A stretch of DNA of 64,000 bases from a virus (IMGVR_UViG_3300037247_000990:1-64000); one strand, 5' to 3'. Shown: positions 1 through 7,998, counted from the first letter of the stretch. Notes: generated by a model not told the origin, from the letters alone. Made by a program: numbers and translations.

Positions 1-722
1 AAGGGCTCCTTCTTCGCCTGCTCCTCGATCTGCGGGCGAGGGGAGGCGTCGGTGATGTCGATCATCCCCCCCTCCATCTCGTCGGCGGTCAAGCCGACGG
101 CCTCCTCGGGGAACGCCGCCCTCAGCGCCTCGGCCTCGGCGCATTTGGCGAGCTGCCCGCGCGCCCGGTTCTGCCATATGGAGTTCGGGATATCGGTCTT
201 CCCAGACTGGCGCTTGTAGGCTTCCAGCCACCACACCTGCCCGGTGAAGGCCATCCGCTCCTTGCTGACCATCCGGTAGACGGTCACCTTGCACCACTCC
301 GGGTACTCGAACTGAATGGTCTGGTTCCCCTGGCCGAAGGTGTGAGCCGCCATCGGCCCGAACTCCGGCGCGTCCTTACCAGCGTGCAGTTGGGTCCGGC
401 TCGCGGTGGCTCGGAGTTCAAAGATCGTACCCCAGATCCTCGGGACCATCCGCTGCCGCTTGCTGTCCCACATCGGGACGATAGCCACAGGGCGCTTCAT
501 GATGTCGAGGTCGCGCGCCTTGCAATAGTCATAGGCCAGCAGGATGGCGTCGTCGATCACGTCCGCGATCATGGGGCTGGGATCGCCGAAGATCACCTCC
601 TTGAGCACTCGGAACTCGTCGTCGCTCAGGTCGCGCTTCGCCAGCTCCACGTTAGTCGAGGCTCGACGCAGCGTCGTGACGTTCGTGCCCCGTTTCTTGT
701 CAGCCTTCCTAGTCTCCGTCAT
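1..722 (-). CDS. bet: Bet/RecT-family ssDNA-annealing recombinase, 3' end cut by window edge
   Basis: The leftward frame from the ATG at 722 stays open to coordinate 1 (240 codons), so the C-terminus is missing. The segment DYCKARDLDIMKRPVAIVP followed by ELRATASRTQLHAGKDAPEF is the signature of phage recombination protein Bet, which anneals complementary single strands during replication and recombination. The start has a good ribosome site (ACGAGGAGACACGAG before ATG). A charged coiled-coil gene lies upstream. No partner exonuclease is visible; it could lie past the edge. Family assignment is confident, exact biochemical role is by homology. Confidence 0.9.
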   Translation of the reverse strand, partial: MTETRKADKKRGTNVTTLRRASTNVELAKRDLSDDEFRVLKEVIFGDPSPMIADVIDDAILLAYDYCKARDLDIMKRPVAIVPMWDSKRQRMVPRIWGTIFELRATASRTQLHAGKDAPEFGPMAAHTFGQGNQTIQFEYPEWCKVTVYRMVSKERMAFTGQVWWLEAYKRQSGKTDIPNSIWQNRARGQLAKCAEAEALRAAFPEEAVGLTADEMEGGMIDITDASPRPQIEEQAKKEP

Positions 723-736
723 CTCGTGTCTCCTCG

Positions 737-752
737 TTGACTTTTAAGTCAA
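737..752 (-). promoter_or_regulatory. perfect 7-2-7 dyad in front of bet
   Basis: TTGACTT-tt-AAGTCAA (plus strand) lies 15 bases upstream of the bet start codon, next to its ribosome site. It could be an operator, or its TTGACT could act as a -35 element. No matching -10 was identified. Confidence 0.35.
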
Positions 753-873
753 TGTTGATGGGTGGGCGCGGGCCGGTCGGTAGCCGGCAATGGGAAGTCT
801 TGCGGGCCGCAACCCATCACTTCCAGGTCTCTGACCTCTGCGGTGCGCCTGGGGGTCCTACCCCCGCTGCCGC

Positions 874-1063
874 GCCCATAATTTCGATGTTGGCGGGCGG
901 GCCGGGCTTGATACCGGCTATGCTGGCTATTAGGCCAAATTCCTAGGGTCGCATCGAATGACGTTTCTCCGGCTCTGAATTTAACCGAGCAGACAGTTTT
1001 AGCTTGGCCTCTCGGACCGGAACCCCAACAGCGTGTCCTTCCACACCGCCGCCCATAATTTCG
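874..1063. repeat. 13-bp direct repeat, two copies 177 bp apart
   Basis: GCCCATAATTTCG occurs at 874-886 and 1051-1063, with similar GC-rich flanks (CCGCGCCC and CCGCCGCCC). The copies bracket most of the non-coding gap, which suggests paired protein sites or the scar of a duplication or deletion. Confidence 0.4.
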
Positions 1064-1064
1064 C

Positions 1065-1865
1065 TTAGCGAACAACGCTCTTATGCTCCTGGTAGATTCT
1101 GACGCCCTTGAGTTCCTTGCTGCCGCCCCGTTGCATCTCCTTCTTATCGACGATCCCGCGAATGTACCCCCGGATCGCCTTGTCCAGGCAGGGCGTGTCG
1201 ATGTAGGGGCGCAGCTTCGCCAGCGGTATCTTGGTGCTGTCCTCGATCTCGTGGATCCATCGGCTCCTGAGACTGGCTGACGCGCCGAGGTCAGTCCTTG
1301 AGATACTTCGGTCCGCCGGCCTCGACGCCGCCACCTGGCGGGCGTCGTCCGCTGCCTGTAGGCGCTCATCCACCTCGGCGTGCTCCTCCGGCGTCTCGGC
1401 AGTACTGTCGGCGAGCATGGCCTCCTTCTCGGCTGCCTCGGCCTTGGCCTCCGCCCGCAGCCTCTCCTCCTCGGCGACCCGCCGCTGAAAGCGCGTGATC
1501 CTGTCCGATACGTCCCTCATGGCCTTGTCGACATCATCAATGATCGTCTGGAACCAGCCGTTCACTGCCGCCACCGCCCGAACGTATGGCTGTTTCTCGG
1601 GGCCGTGTAGCCGCAGGTCGTCGGCAGTTCGCCGCACTGACCGCATCTGCTTGACGAAGTCGATGGCCCGCTTCTCGACGTCATGGTCGTCGATGGTCTC
1701 CGGTACCCGCGCCACCGCCTCAAGGAGCTTCGCCGCCCGCTCCTGGAGCTGCTGGTTGTTCTCGGCCACGCTCTGCGCGGCTTCCTCCACCATTAGGTCG
1801 CCTGGGTCGGGCGGCAGGTTGTCTCCGATGCCGCGCTCGGGAGCCGCGTCGGTCTGTTCGGTCAT
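1065..1865 (-). CDS. coiled-coil protein of the recombination module
   Basis: 266 residues, strongly charged. Residues about 20-190 are rich in E, A, R and Q and include an alanine/glutamate helix of coiled-coil type (EERLRAEAKAEAAEKEAM). The C-terminal 70 residues look globular (RSRWIHEIEDSTKIPLAKLR). Long charged proteins of this kind commonly sit beside bet/recT in phages, but no catalytic motif is visible and I do not assign a function. The start overlaps the stop of the preceding leftward gene by four bases (ATGA), so the two are translationally coupled. A 342-bp gap separates it from bet. Confidence 0.8.
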   Translation of the reverse strand: MTEQTDAAPERGIGDNLPPDPGDLMVEEAAQSVAENNQQLQERAAKLLEAVARVPETIDDHDVEKRAIDFVKQMRSVRRTADDLRLHGPEKQPYVRAVAAVNGWFQTIIDDVDKAMRDVSDRITRFQRRVAEEERLRAEAKAEAAEKEAMLADSTAETPEEHAEVDERLQAADDARQVAASRPADRSISRTDLGASASLRSRWIHEIEDSTKIPLAKLRPYIDTPCLDKAIRGYIRGIVDKKEMQRGGSKELKGVRIYQEHKSVVR

Positions 1866-2230
1866 GGTTTTTCTCCTTTAGTTAACAGCATCGCATCGAG
1901 TGCATCATTATATTCCTGCCAAGTCTCCATGCAGGTTGGCCGGTCATCACTCTCAGAGACCTGGCAATTTTCATGGTGCGCGGCCATGAAGGCGCGCATC
2001 CCGTGTTTCCCGTATCGGTCAATATTTTCCTCGGCGGTTTTCAGAAAGCCTTGGACATCGTCTGTCTGGAAAAGAACGCCGCCTCTCGGGTCACACGGAA
2101 CATCCCTATCGGTTTTATAGAGATGGCGGTTATCGTGGGTCCACCAACAAGTCCGTGCGCCGTAAAAGATCATGTCCGCGCCGCTATTCAACACCTGATC
2201 AATCCCCACCTTCTCCACAATCACGGGCAT
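1862..2230 (-). CDS. hypothetical early protein
   Basis: 122 residues from the ATG at 2230, chosen because GGAG lies six bases upstream; a TTG at 2242 is the in-frame alternative. The protein is compact and mixed, with several Trp, Cys and His residues (FYGARTCWWTHDNRHLYKT), but I recognise no family. The gene starts 23 bases downstream, in its own direction, from a perfect parS site, so anything bound there could influence its transcription. It overlaps the next gene by four bases. Confidence 0.7.
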   Translation of the reverse strand: MPVIVEKVGIDQVLNSGADMIFYGARTCWWTHDNRHLYKTDRDVPCDPRGGVLFQTDDVQGFLKTAEENIDRYGKHGMRAFMAAHHENCQVSESDDRPTCMETWQEYNDALDAMLLTKGEKP

Positions 2231-2253
2231 CTTTATCTCCAATTGTTACGAAA

Positions 2254-2269
2254 TGTTTCACGTGAAACA
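2254..2269. promoter_or_regulatory. parS: perfect chromosomal-type parS site
   Basis: TGTTTCACGTGAAACA is identical to the consensus centromere site bound by bacterial ParB proteins, including those of Bacillus and Caulobacter. The palindrome extends one base each side to 18 bp (2253-2270). It lies in the 60-bp gap between two leftward genes. Only one copy was noticed. It may recruit host ParB to the phage genome, act as an operator, or form a hairpin in the transcript. The motif is seen directly; binding is inferred. Confidence 0.8.
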
Positions 2270-2290
2270 TCGGCCTCGATACCCGGCTCA

Positions 2291-2653
2291 TCAGATAAAC
2301 TCATCAGGAGGAAGCTGATATTCCATATCGTCGCGCCTCCATAGGTGAAGGACGAACGGGTGGTTGTTGATGTACTTGTCCTCCCTGGGGTGGAACTGGA
2401 TAACCGTCTCGTCATCACCCCAGAACAGCCCTTTCACAAAGCACATCTCACCCCACGTCGGACAGCGGTTCCTGGCGCTAACCGAGACGTGTTCCCAGTG
2501 TGTCGGATTTGGCCCACTGGAAATGATCTTAAGCATCTCCTCGGCCGGGCCGTTAACCAAGAATACCCCCGCGAGGCCGTCCGACGAGCGGCCGCCGTAG
2601 GGGCCCTCGCGAATCCGGCTCGCTTCGATTAAAGGGTGCGTTATTTTCTTCAA
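2291..2653 (-). CDS. DUF7694-like phage protein
   Basis: 120 residues from a TTG start that overlaps the upstream stop (TTGA). The C-terminal half carries the family pattern: HVSVSARNRCPTWGEMCFVK, then GLFWGDDETVIQFHP, then NNHPFVLHLWRRDD. Function of the family is unknown. Longer readings in this frame upstream of 2653 are the shadow of the neighbouring gene and were trimmed. It belongs to the early leftward operon with bet. Confidence 0.75.
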   Translation of the reverse strand: MKKITHPLIEASRIREGPYGGRSSDGLAGVFLVNGPAEEMLKIISSGPNPTHWEHVSVSARNRCPTWGEMCFVKGLFWGDDETVIQFHPREDKYINNHPFVLHLWRRDDMEYQLPPDEFI

Positions 2654-3006
2654 AACATCGGCTCCATGGCATCCCAGTTGACCTTTGATCGTGGGTTGGC
2701 CTCTGGCTCGCCGGGTGCCTCGGTCCTGGCCCAGTTCTCCAAGCGGAGCATGTGTCTGTACTGGCGCTCGGTGATCGGTCGGTCGGCGCACCACGGCCAC
2801 ACCTCCGACATCTCGACGGCCTCGTGGCCGCGCTGGAAATGCCACACCGCCCCGCGATCCATCGGGTTATCGGGGAAGTCAGGATCGGGGGTCACGCCGT
2901 ACCAGATGTGGACCGGGACCAGCGTCCCGCCCCTCGCCTGCTTTACCGCATAAAAACCCTCGACGGGATTACCGTCACCGAGCACCGCGCGCCCTTTCTT
3001 CTTCAT
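2650..3006 (-). CDS. hypothetical early phage protein
   Basis: 118 residues starting at the ATG that overlaps the upstream stop (ATGA, 3006); an ATG at 3015 is possible. The sequence is rich in Trp, Pro and Arg (HIWYGVTPDPDFPDNPMDRG, then VWPWCADRPITERQYRHML). Short proteins of similar pattern recur in alphaproteobacterial phages, with no known role. Coupled at both ends to its neighbours by four-base overlaps. Confidence 0.7.
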   Translation of the reverse strand: MKKKGRAVLGDGNPVEGFYAVKQARGGTLVPVHIWYGVTPDPDFPDNPMDRGAVWHFQRGHEAVEMSEVWPWCADRPITERQYRHMLRLENWARTEAPGEPEANPRSKVNWDAMEPMF

Positions 3007-3266
3007 CCTGAGCATGACACCGCCTCGTCCTCGCCGGCCTCGATGATAATCCGCGCGCCGAATATCAGATGTGTGTTCTGGGCGTCCCGCAGCGCCTCCT
3101 TGAGACACTCGAAAAACGCCGCCACCTCTGGATCAGACGCAGCGGTAGCAGAAGCGCCTGCTCGTGCTTCGGCCTGGTCGACGATCTCAAAGAGGGAGTA
3201 ATAAAGCTTCGCATCCGTGGCGAGTGCGTCTCTGTCCACTGAACCGTCATGGCGTCTGTAAGGCAC
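3003..3266 (-). CDS. hypothetical protein, first gene of the leftward early operon
   Basis: 87 residues from a GTG at 3266 with GGAG nine bases upstream. It is acidic and largely helical (VAAFFECLKEALRDAQNTHL). No family recognised. It is the promoter-proximal gene: a consensus TATAAT lies 28 bases upstream. Its stop overlaps the start of the next gene. Confidence 0.65.
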   Translation of the reverse strand: MPYRRHDGSVDRDALATDAKLYYSLFEIVDQAEARAGASATAASDPEVAAFFECLKEALRDAQNTHLIFGARIIIEAGEDEAVSCSG

Positions 3267-3293
3267 TGGTTACGCTCCAACTGTAGCGGTCTC

Positions 3294-3330
3294 ATTATAT
3301 ACTAATTTAATAAAAAGAAAATTATTTTCT
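3294..3330 (-). promoter_or_regulatory. leftward early promoter with palindrome over the -35 region
   Basis: On the minus strand a perfect TATAAT lies at 3299-3294, with no recognisable -35. Instead, a perfect 7-1-7 palindrome (AGAAAAT-T-ATTTTCT, 3316-3330) occupies that spot. The region is strikingly AT-rich and separates divergent transcription units. A strong -10, no -35 and a dyad in its place suggest an activator- or repressor-controlled early promoter. Confidence 0.55.
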
Positions 3331-3390
3331 CCGGACGTGAGAATCCGAGCTATTATGGCCCGGTCTAGATCAAGTCGGGCCAGACGCACC

Positions 3391-3591
3391 ATGACGAAGA
3401 CCACCCCTAGGTGTTTATTCTGCGCCGCCGTCCTCACCCCGGACGACATTGTTTCGTATGCGGATTACGGTCTCGACATCTGCGAGGAACACGCGGAGGC
3501 AATCGCCAACTACTATAATAAGGCGAGGTCGGGTGACTGGCTGACGTGGGAGGATCAAGAACCACCGGACAAGATGGAGGCACCCCCATGA
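3391..3591 (+). CDS. small zinc-finger-like protein
   Basis: 66 residues from the ATG at 3391; GTG at 3337 or ATG at 3355 would add 18 or 12 residues and the start is not certain. PRCLFCAAVLTPDD followed by LDICEEHAEA gives a CxxC plus CxxH arrangement that could bind one zinc. First rightward gene after the divergent promoter region, overlapping the replication gene downstream by four bases. Possible small regulator or nucleic-acid-binding accessory protein. Confidence 0.55.
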   Translation: MTKTTPRCLFCAAVLTPDDIVSYADYGLDICEEHAEAIANYYNKARSGDWLTWEDQEPPDKMEAPP

Positions 3592-4313
3592 GCTTCAGAG
3601 CTTCGCGTTGGGCGTGGCGGCAGCAAGCCGGATCGAGCCGCGCCAAGATCGTACTACTCTCACTCGCCGACCACGTAAATGAGAGGGGCTACTGCTGGCC
3701 GAGCCAGCATCGCCTAGCGGTTCTAACCGACCTCGCGACCAAGACCGTCGGCCGCGCCCTCAAGGACCTCGAGGATCGAAAGCTGATCCGCAGGGTCCAA
3801 CGCAGTCATGACGACGGCGGTCGAACCTCGGACGGAATATACGTTGTCGCACCACTCTCTGAACTTCGCTGGACGCGGAGAGAGAAGCGTCAGGACACCC
3901 GGTCACGGAGTCCGGGCCCCCCCCGGTCAAAGAGTCCAGGGGCCCCGGTCAAGGAGTCCGAGGAACCTATCAATGAATCTCATCATATCCAAGAGGATAT
4001 GTCGGCTAGTGCCGACTCGCCGGCTCAAGGTTCTCTTATTCAGTTTGCGGTCCCGATTAAGACTGCCTCTGAAACCTTAACCTCGGAGAAACCGGGCGGC
4101 GGCGTCGGATTCCTAATCCAGCGTGGGATCAAGAGACCGACCGCCTGGGCCATGGTCAACAAGTGGCGGAAGATAATTACGGATGACCAGCTACTGAGGA
4201 TCATGGCGACGGCGGCGCGGAAAAATGTCGGGAATCCTATCGAATACATCACCAAGGCCGTCAGTGGAGAACGACGGCGGACGAGAGGACGGTCACATCA
4301 CTCGGTAGTCTAG
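3588..4313 (+). CDS. winged-helix replication initiator/organizer-like protein
   Basis: 241 residues. The start at 3588 is set by GGAGG seven bases upstream and the ATGA overlap. Residues about 1-90 form a typical phage replication N-terminal winged helix (KIVLLSLADHVNERGYCWPS, then TDLATKTVGRALKDLEDRKL). A basic Pro/Ser-rich linker (about 100-140) precedes a C-terminal helical segment. Proteins of this form recognise the origin or load helicase. It lies directly before the primase-helicase, so a helicase-loader or initiator role is likely; no ATPase motif is present. Confidence 0.75.
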   Translation: MSFRASRWAWRQQAGSSRAKIVLLSLADHVNERGYCWPSQHRLAVLTDLATKTVGRALKDLEDRKLIRRVQRSHDDGGRTSDGIYVVAPLSELRWTRREKRQDTRSRSPGPPRSKSPGAPVKESEEPINESHHIQEDMSASADSPAQGSLIQFAVPIKTASETLTSEKPGGGVGFLIQRGIKRPTAWAMVNKWRKIITDDQLLRIMATAARKNVGNPIEYITKAVSGERRRTRGRSHHSVV

Positions 4314-4329
4314 GCGGGGGCACTGTACG

Positions 4330-6141
4330 ATGACACCCCTGCGTGATCTTCTGAACGAGCAGCTTATCCACCTCGACTCATACCGAGCGGGAAATTACAA
4401 GCGTCTCTGCCCGATCTGCTCTCACACCCGAAAGAAGAAGTCCGATCCTTGCCTGAGCGTCACGATAGAGCCGGGGTCCGAGGCGGCGACCTGGTTCTGC
4501 CATAACTTCGGCTGTGATTTCAAGGGCGGGGTCCGAGAGTCGGATGAACACGGGCACCACCAGTCACAGCGAACTCGACCGTCGGCGCGCCCAACTCTAA
4601 AGAGCGGCGGTCTTGGTAAGAAGGCAATCAGGTTCTTTGCTCGTCGGAAGATCGGCGCGGCCGTCCTAGAGCGAAACGGCGTGACCGAGGCTCGGGTCTA
4701 CATGCCGCAGGTCTCGAAGAAAGTAGACGTGATGGCGTTCCCATACCGGCGCGGCGGCGAGCTGATCAACGTCAAGTACCGGGGGCCCAACAAGATATTC
4801 CGCCAGGAGAAGGGGGCTGAGAAGATCGTCTACGGCTATGACGACGTAGTAGGCCAGGATGAGATCATCATCGTCGAGGGAGAGCTGGACAAGCTGGCGC
4901 TGGAGGAGGCCGGAGTCCTGAACGTCTGCTCCGTTCCCGACGGAGCCCCGGCGGCGGTCGCGGAGAACGTACCCCCCGAGGAAGAAGATCGGAAATACGA
5001 CTTCATCTGGAACTGTCGGGAGCTGTGGGACAAGGCGAGCCGGATCCTGATTGCCACGGACGCCGACGAGCCCGGCGACGCTCTCGCCGAGGAGCTGGCC
5101 CGGCGTCTCGACAAGGCGCGGTGCTGGCGTGTCCGGTGGCCGGCGATCAACGACGACCCGATGAAGGACGCGAACCAGGTCTTGATGGAGTGCGGCCCCC
5201 AGGTCCTTACGGAGTGCGTCGCGAACCCCGTCCCCTACCCTATCATCGGGCTCGGCTCGTTCGGGGAGGTGTGGTCGAGGATCAAGACCTACTATCAACA
5301 CGGCCTGGAGCGCGGCCTCTCGACCGGTTGGTCTACCCTGGACGGCTACTACCACGTGTTACCGGGCGACGTTACAGTCATCACCGGGGCACCGGGGAGC
5401 GGCAAGTCCGAGTGGGTAGACGCGCTGGCGGTCAACCTGGCGGTGGAATACGGATGGGTGATCGCGACCTGCTCGATGGAGAACACCGCCGAGGAACACT
5501 TTGCCAAGATCGCCGAGAAGTTCCTGGGCGTGCCATTCTTCGAGGCCGAGTACGCGTCCGGCACTCCGAGGATGGGTGAGGGGGATCTGGATAAGGCTCT
5601 GGCCTGGGCTGATAAGCACTTTGTCCGGATCGACTGTGAGGGAGACCAGTTACCCACCTACGAGTGGATTCTCGACGTAGCTCGCAGCGCCGTGATGAGG
5701 CATGGTATCCGGGGGCTGGTGATCGACCCGTACACGGAACTGGACCACCAGCGCCCAGAGGGGATGCCGGAGACCGAGTACGTCTCGACGATGCTGTCGA
5801 AGGTCAGACACTTCGCGCGGACGAACGGAGTCCACGTGTGGTTCATCGCGCACCCCCGCCAGCTCAGGGACTGGAACGGCGCGGCTCCCGGACTGTACGA
5901 CATTTCCGGCTCTGCCCACTGGGCCAACAAGCCCGATGTCGGAATCGTCATCAGCCGGAACCGCGACCCTGCGGTAGGCGCTCTTGACGAGGTCGAGATC
6001 ATCCTGAGAAAGGTCAGGCGCAAGATCGTCGGCCAGATCGGCAGCGTCACGCTTCGCTACGACCGCGTGACCGGGCGGTACTTCGACTTGACGCCCGTAA
6101 AACCCGAGCCGGTGCAGGAGGCCTTTGGATATACACCATGA
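4330..6141 (+). CDS. bifunctional DNA primase-helicase (T7 gp4-like)
   Basis: 603 residues. N-terminal zinc-binding primase domain with C27, C30, C57 and C62 (CPIC ... FCHNFGC). TOPRIM core with DEIIIVEGELDKLAL and ILIATDADEPGD (about 175-250). A RecA-like DnaB-type helicase follows, with Walker A GAPGSGKS at 353-360, a Walker B-like LVIDPYTEL, and WFIAHPRQL. It makes primers and unwinds DNA at the phage fork. Length and order match fused gp4-type enzymes. The start follows the initiator-like gene by 16 bases; the stop overlaps the methyltransferase start (ATGA). Confidence 0.93.
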   Translation: MTPLRDLLNEQLIHLDSYRAGNYKRLCPICSHTRKKKSDPCLSVTIEPGSEAATWFCHNFGCDFKGGVRESDEHGHHQSQRTRPSARPTLKSGGLGKKAIRFFARRKIGAAVLERNGVTEARVYMPQVSKKVDVMAFPYRRGGELINVKYRGPNKIFRQEKGAEKIVYGYDDVVGQDEIIIVEGELDKLALEEAGVLNVCSVPDGAPAAVAENVPPEEEDRKYDFIWNCRELWDKASRILIATDADEPGDALAEELARRLDKARCWRVRWPAINDDPMKDANQVLMECGPQVLTECVANPVPYPIIGLGSFGEVWSRIKTYYQHGLERGLSTGWSTLDGYYHVLPGDVTVITGAPGSGKSEWVDALAVNLAVEYGWVIATCSMENTAEEHFAKIAEKFLGVPFFEAEYASGTPRMGEGDLDKALAWADKHFVRIDCEGDQLPTYEWILDVARSAVMRHGIRGLVIDPYTELDHQRPEGMPETEYVSTMLSKVRHFARTNGVHVWFIAHPRQLRDWNGAAPGLYDISGSAHWANKPDVGIVISRNRDPAVGALDEVEIILRKVRRKIVGQIGSVTLRYDRVTGRYFDLTPVKPEPVQEAFGYTP

Positions 6142-7844
6142 TTAGGATATTGACTGGCGACGTGCGCGAGAAACTGGCCGAGCTGGCGGACGAATCGGTG
6201 CATTGCGTGGTGACGAGCCCGCCATATTGGAGCCTTCGGGATTATGGTGTCGCGGGGCAGATAGGCTTGGAACCGACGCCCGACGAATATATCGCCACCA
6301 TGGTCGGCGTGTTCCGCGAGGTTCGCCGGGTGCTGCGGGCAGACGGGACGCTTTGGCTGAACATGGGAGATTCTTACGCCACTAGGGGTGGGGCTGTCGG
6401 GCGGTCCCCCGGTGGCGGCGAACAAGGGGAGCGCTTTCTAAGACAAGGGCACATAAACACGCAGCCTAATCGAATGCCACTAAAGGGGTTCAAACCCAAA
6501 GATTTGATCTTGATGCCCGCCCGCATTGCTCTCGCCCTTCAATCCGACGGCTGGTGGCTGCGCTCCGAGATCGTCTGGGCCAAGCCCAACCCGATGCCTG
6601 AAAGCGTGACGGATCGACCGACCTCGGCGCATGAGAAGGTATTTCTACTCTCAAAATCCGCACGCTATTTCTATGATTCTGAGGCGGTACGAGAGAAGAC
6701 GTCAGGCGATTGGCGTGGTTCGGAATTTGATACTGGGAAAACGGGCGTTCACCAACTCGACCGCAGCCAGTCAGCCGCAAGTCGTAAGTCTAAAGGGGGC
6801 CGCTATCGTGGCAATGCCGAAGAAAACACACAAGCCGTGCAGCCGATGCGGGGTGATCCTGCCCAGGGAAGCCTTTTACCCGAGAAAGGACGGATCACGA
6901 GAACATGTTTGCAGGCCGTGCGCCAAAGCGCGGGTGATGGACTGGCGGGCGACGAAAGCGGGACGAGAAAAATATCTGGCGGCAAATCGTTCAGAAGCGG
7001 AGGTGGCGAGGACCAAGCGATATTTTGCAACACCGAAGGGCAAGGCGGCAATCAGACGGAAACGGGCAGTTCGCCGAGCCCGGGAACGAAAGATCATCTC
7101 GACGCTGACAGTGGAGGAATGGCAGGAAATACAGGAACGCCACCAAATGAGGTGTGCGTATTGTCAGGACGACGGCTTACCGTTGACGCAGGATCATGTA
7201 ATCCCGATCAGCAAGGGGGGGCACCACACGATGATGAACATTGTTCCAGCGTGCAAACCTTGCAACAGCCGGAAGAAGGACAAGTTGCTGGCCGCAATTT
7301 AAGGAACGTCTGGAACATCGCCACCCAGCCCTACCCGGATGCCCATTTCGCCACATTCCCAACGGCGCTGGTTGAGCCCTGCATCAAGGCGGGGACCAGC
7401 GAGAAGGGATGTTGCCCGGAGTGCGGCGCGCCGTGGGTGCGGGAAGTGGAGAAAGAGCGAACCTTTGAAAGCGGCTCTGGGCGGGCTGGCAATATGCCAA
7501 ACGGCAAGAACGGGCCGAACTTGCAGGGCGGTGGTGAGACATTGGACATTAGACGCGGCCCTGTCGTGCATAGCATCACAACCGGCTGGTCACCGTCATG
7601 CGAATGCCTGATCTTTGAAGACGAAAACGAAGCAGCCGAATGGGGGGCAAACGAAAATGGACCACAGAATCCATTGCCCTGCACCGTCCTTGACCCCTTC
7701 GCCGGCTCCGGCACCACCGGATTGGTCGCCGACCGGCTGGGGCGGCATGCTATTCTGATCGAGCTGAATCCAAAATATTCTACGCTCGCAGAAAAGCGGA
7801 TTGCGCAGGATGGTGGGATGCTGACAGAAATTATCATGCAATGA
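6138..7844 (+). CDS. beta-class DNA methyltransferase with a nested HNH gene
   Basis: 568 residues. Motif IV (VVTSPPYWSLRDYG) is near the N-terminus and the SAM-binding motif I (VLDPFAGSGTTGLVAD) near the C-terminus, the order of beta-class N4-cytosine/N6-adenine methylases. Conserved flanking segments FYDSEAVREK and NVWNIATQPYPDAHFATFP are normally separated by a short variable region. Here about 165 codons of low-complexity sequence intervene, and that stretch encodes an HNH endonuclease in another frame. The methylase frame nevertheless stays open, so a full enzyme with a bulky insert is expected. A zinc-ribbon-like CCPECGAPW follows. Probably protects phage DNA from host restriction. Confidence 0.88.
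   Translation: MIRILTGDVREKLAELADESVHCVVTSPPYWSLRDYGVAGQIGLEPTPDEYIATMVGVFREVRRVLRADGTLWLNMGDSYATRGGAVGRSPGGGEQGERFLRQGHINTQPNRMPLKGFKPKDLILMPARIALALQSDGWWLRSEIVWAKPNPMPESVTDRPTSAHEKVFLLSKSARYFYDSEAVREKTSGDWRGSEFDTGKTGVHQLDRSQSAASRKSKGGRYRGNAEENTQAVQPMRGDPAQGSLLPEKGRITRTCLQAVRQSAGDGLAGDESGTRKISGGKSFRSGGGEDQAIFCNTEGQGGNQTETGSSPSPGTKDHLDADSGGMAGNTGTPPNEVCVLSGRRLTVDAGSCNPDQQGGAPHDDEHCSSVQTLQQPEEGQVAGRNLRNVWNIATQPYPDAHFATFPTALVEPCIKAGTSEKGCCPECGAPWVREVEKERTFESGSGRAGNMPNGKNGPNLQGGGETLDIRRGPVVHSITTGWSPSCECLIFEDENEAAEWGANENGPQNPLPCTVLDPFAGSGTTGLVADRLGRHAILIELNPKYSTLAEKRIAQDGGMLTEIIMQ
6808..7302 (+). CDS. HNH homing-type endonuclease nested in the methyltransferase gene
   Basis: 164 residues, frame +1 relative to the methylase. 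GTG at 6808 is chosen for the AGGGGG nine bases upstream; ATG at 6814 is the alternative. N-terminal zinc ribbon (PCSRCGVILPREAFYP ... CRPCAKAR), basic linker, then an HNH core with MRCAYCQDDGLPLTQDHVIP, SKGG and PACKPCNSRKKDKL. These are nicking or cutting enzymes usually carried by mobile introns or free-standing homing genes. The stop lies exactly at the conserved methylase segment RNLRNVW, so the whole gene behaves as an in-frame insertion. Confidence 0.85.
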   Translation: MAMPKKTHKPCSRCGVILPREAFYPRKDGSREHVCRPCAKARVMDWRATKAGREKYLAANRSEAEVARTKRYFATPKGKAAIRRKRAVRRARERKIISTLTVEEWQEIQERHQMRCAYCQDDGLPLTQDHVIPISKGGHHTMMNIVPACKPCNSRKKDKLLAAI

Positions 7845-7870
7845 TGGAGACGTGGTCCAAATACAAGATG

Positions 7871-7899
7871 TTGTGTTCTACGATGAAAGTGTGTATATT
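7871..7899 (+). promoter_or_regulatory. candidate promoter before the ParB-domain methylase
   Basis: TTGTGT (7871-7876) and TATATT (7894-7899) are separated by 17 bases in the 154-bp gap between the two methylase genes. The -10 matches 5 of 6 consensus positions, the -35 only 3 of 6. Confidence 0.4.
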
Positions 7900-7998
7900 T
7901 AGATCGCGTCTCCGACCTGATCTTCGCAGAGCAGGTTAGCGTGTCTGGTGGGGCCGTCGAGCTTGTCATGGGGGTCGGCGGCCCCTACCATGTGCGCC

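Larger units (their letters stand above)
723..1064. other. 342-bp gap in the leftward early operon
   Basis: I see no convincing gene. Frames across it are extensions of the neighbouring gene read out of frame. It holds a perfect 7-2-7 dyad just upstream of bet and a 13-bp direct repeat (listed separately). The length is unusual for an operon whose other junctions overlap, so a leader RNA, internal promoter or remnant of a deleted gene is possible. Confidence 0.5.

Noticed and set aside
749-1369. 206-codon minus frame across the bet leader
   Set aside because: Half of it is the neighbouring gene out of frame, the rest Arg-rich without domain character.
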